NCBI GenBank assembly: GCA_046330135.1
Contig: JAXLTI010000005.1
Location: forward strand, 566,782-630,781
Source of the DNA: CAYYFX01 sp046330135
GTDB lineage: Bacteria > ARS69
DNA length: 64,000 nucleotides
Reading direction: 5' to 3'
Shown here piece after piece: positions 63,748-64,000 of the stretch. The position numbers and the translations under genes are program-made. Under the pieces are notes generated by a model. The model did no database searches. It had not been told where the DNA came from and worked only from the letters and a program-made list of their open reading frames with translations. How positions within the stretch are numbered: position 1 is the first letter of the stretch; every line of letters begins with the position of its first letter.

Positions 63748-64000
63748 TCAGTAGGACGTGAGCCCTTTGGGCATCTCCGCCGCGAGATCACGGAACACGC
63801 GCGAAAGACCCACGGGCAGCGAGTCCTTCGGCTCCGTCTCGCGGACGCGGTTCACGCTCCACAGCACCGAGCCGGTGGCCACGTCCACGAGACGCGCTTG
63901 GAAGCCCACGCGCCCCTTCTTCGCGAGAATCCAGATCCCCGGCTTCCCGGGCGTCCAGGTGTAGACCTCGCCGAGCAGGAGGGCGTCCACGCCCAGCTCT
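63748..64000 (-). CDS. Envelope lipoprotein-like fragment, 5' end beyond window
   Basis: The frame is open to the window edge; only the C-terminal ~83 residues are visible. ELGVDALLLGEVYTW, VGFQARLVDVATGSVLWSV and RVFRDLAAEMP recall the CsgG/LpoB/GNA1162-like TolB-N fold, where a 'GxDxLLLGxV' strand and an 'LVDxxTGxVLW' strand are common. It may be an outer-membrane lipoprotein. Too little is visible for a firm family. Confidence 0.6.
   Translation of the reverse strand, partial: ELGVDALLLGEVYTWTPGKPGIWILAKKGRVGFQARLVDVATGSVLWSVNRVRETEPKDSLPVGLSRVFRDLAAEMPKGLTSY

Overview
The window is about 64 kb of very GC-rich bacterial DNA, coding-dense on both strands, with short intergenic gaps and many 4-nt stop/start overlaps (ATGA, GTGA, TTGA). 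Lipoprotein signal sequences, an LpoB-type protein and many secreted proteins point to an organism with an outer membrane. Three secreted proteins carry a FlgD-like/type-9-like C-terminal domain, and the other secreted proteins are beta-helices, BNR/YCF48 propellers or FG-GAP propellers. Together these suggest a member of the FCB group or a neighbouring lineage such as Candidatus Eisenbacteria. This is an inference; the window holds no rRNA or other strong phylogenetic marker. I saw no tRNA, rRNA, CRISPR array, insertion sequence or phage gene.

Layout. 1-6.9 kb: two overlapping secreted beta-helix paralogues, pyruvate kinase with a CDP-alcohol phosphatidyltransferase-like protein, a TerC membrane protein, an NRDE protein and an Hsp33-like chaperone. 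6.9-11.6 kb (minus): lpoB-like lipoprotein, COG3014-like lipoprotein, Ser/Thr kinase with an extracytoplasmic propeller. 11.8-23 kb: oligoendopeptidase F, a long GreA fusion, a BNR secreted protein, D-Ala-D-Ala carboxypeptidase, quinolinate synthase, a cold-shock protein and an alpha/beta hydrolase. 23-29.6 kb: a structured repeat region, a membrane/endonuclease-phosphatase fusion, an NDP-forming acyl-CoA synthetase, a beta-helix protein and a small secreted protein. 29.8-36.6 kb: an ArsR-methyltransferase regulator with its own promoter/operator, followed by S-adenosylhomocysteinase, then a double FG-GAP propeller and a DUF547 protein.

36.9-46.6 kb is the highlight: nine tightly packed co-directional genes that interleave a complete four-subunit 2-oxoacid:ferredoxin oxidoreductase (delta, alpha ... 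beta, gamma) with HdrA, an MvhD/FlxD-like fusion, AsrA/FlxB-like and AsrB/FlxA-like subunits, and an HdrC-GlpC-type protein. I read it as one redox machine linking 2-oxoacid oxidation (or reductive carboxylation), ferredoxin and NAD(P)H through an HdrA flavin centre. That function is inferred.

46.7-56 kb: two sulfotransferase-like genes flanking a class IV aminotransferase, a small secreted protein, a class I aminotransferase, an OPT transporter, and an SDR-DUF2867 gene translationally coupled to a CarH-like MerR/B12-binding regulator. The regulator faces a DUF4397 lipoprotein gene across a promoter region bearing a perfect 15-bp inverted repeat. 57.3-64 kb: a cobalt/nickel ECF transporter (cbiM-Q-O), a penta-haem lipoprotein, a YCF48-like secreted propeller, a small CxxC protein and a lipoprotein-like fragment cut by the window edge.
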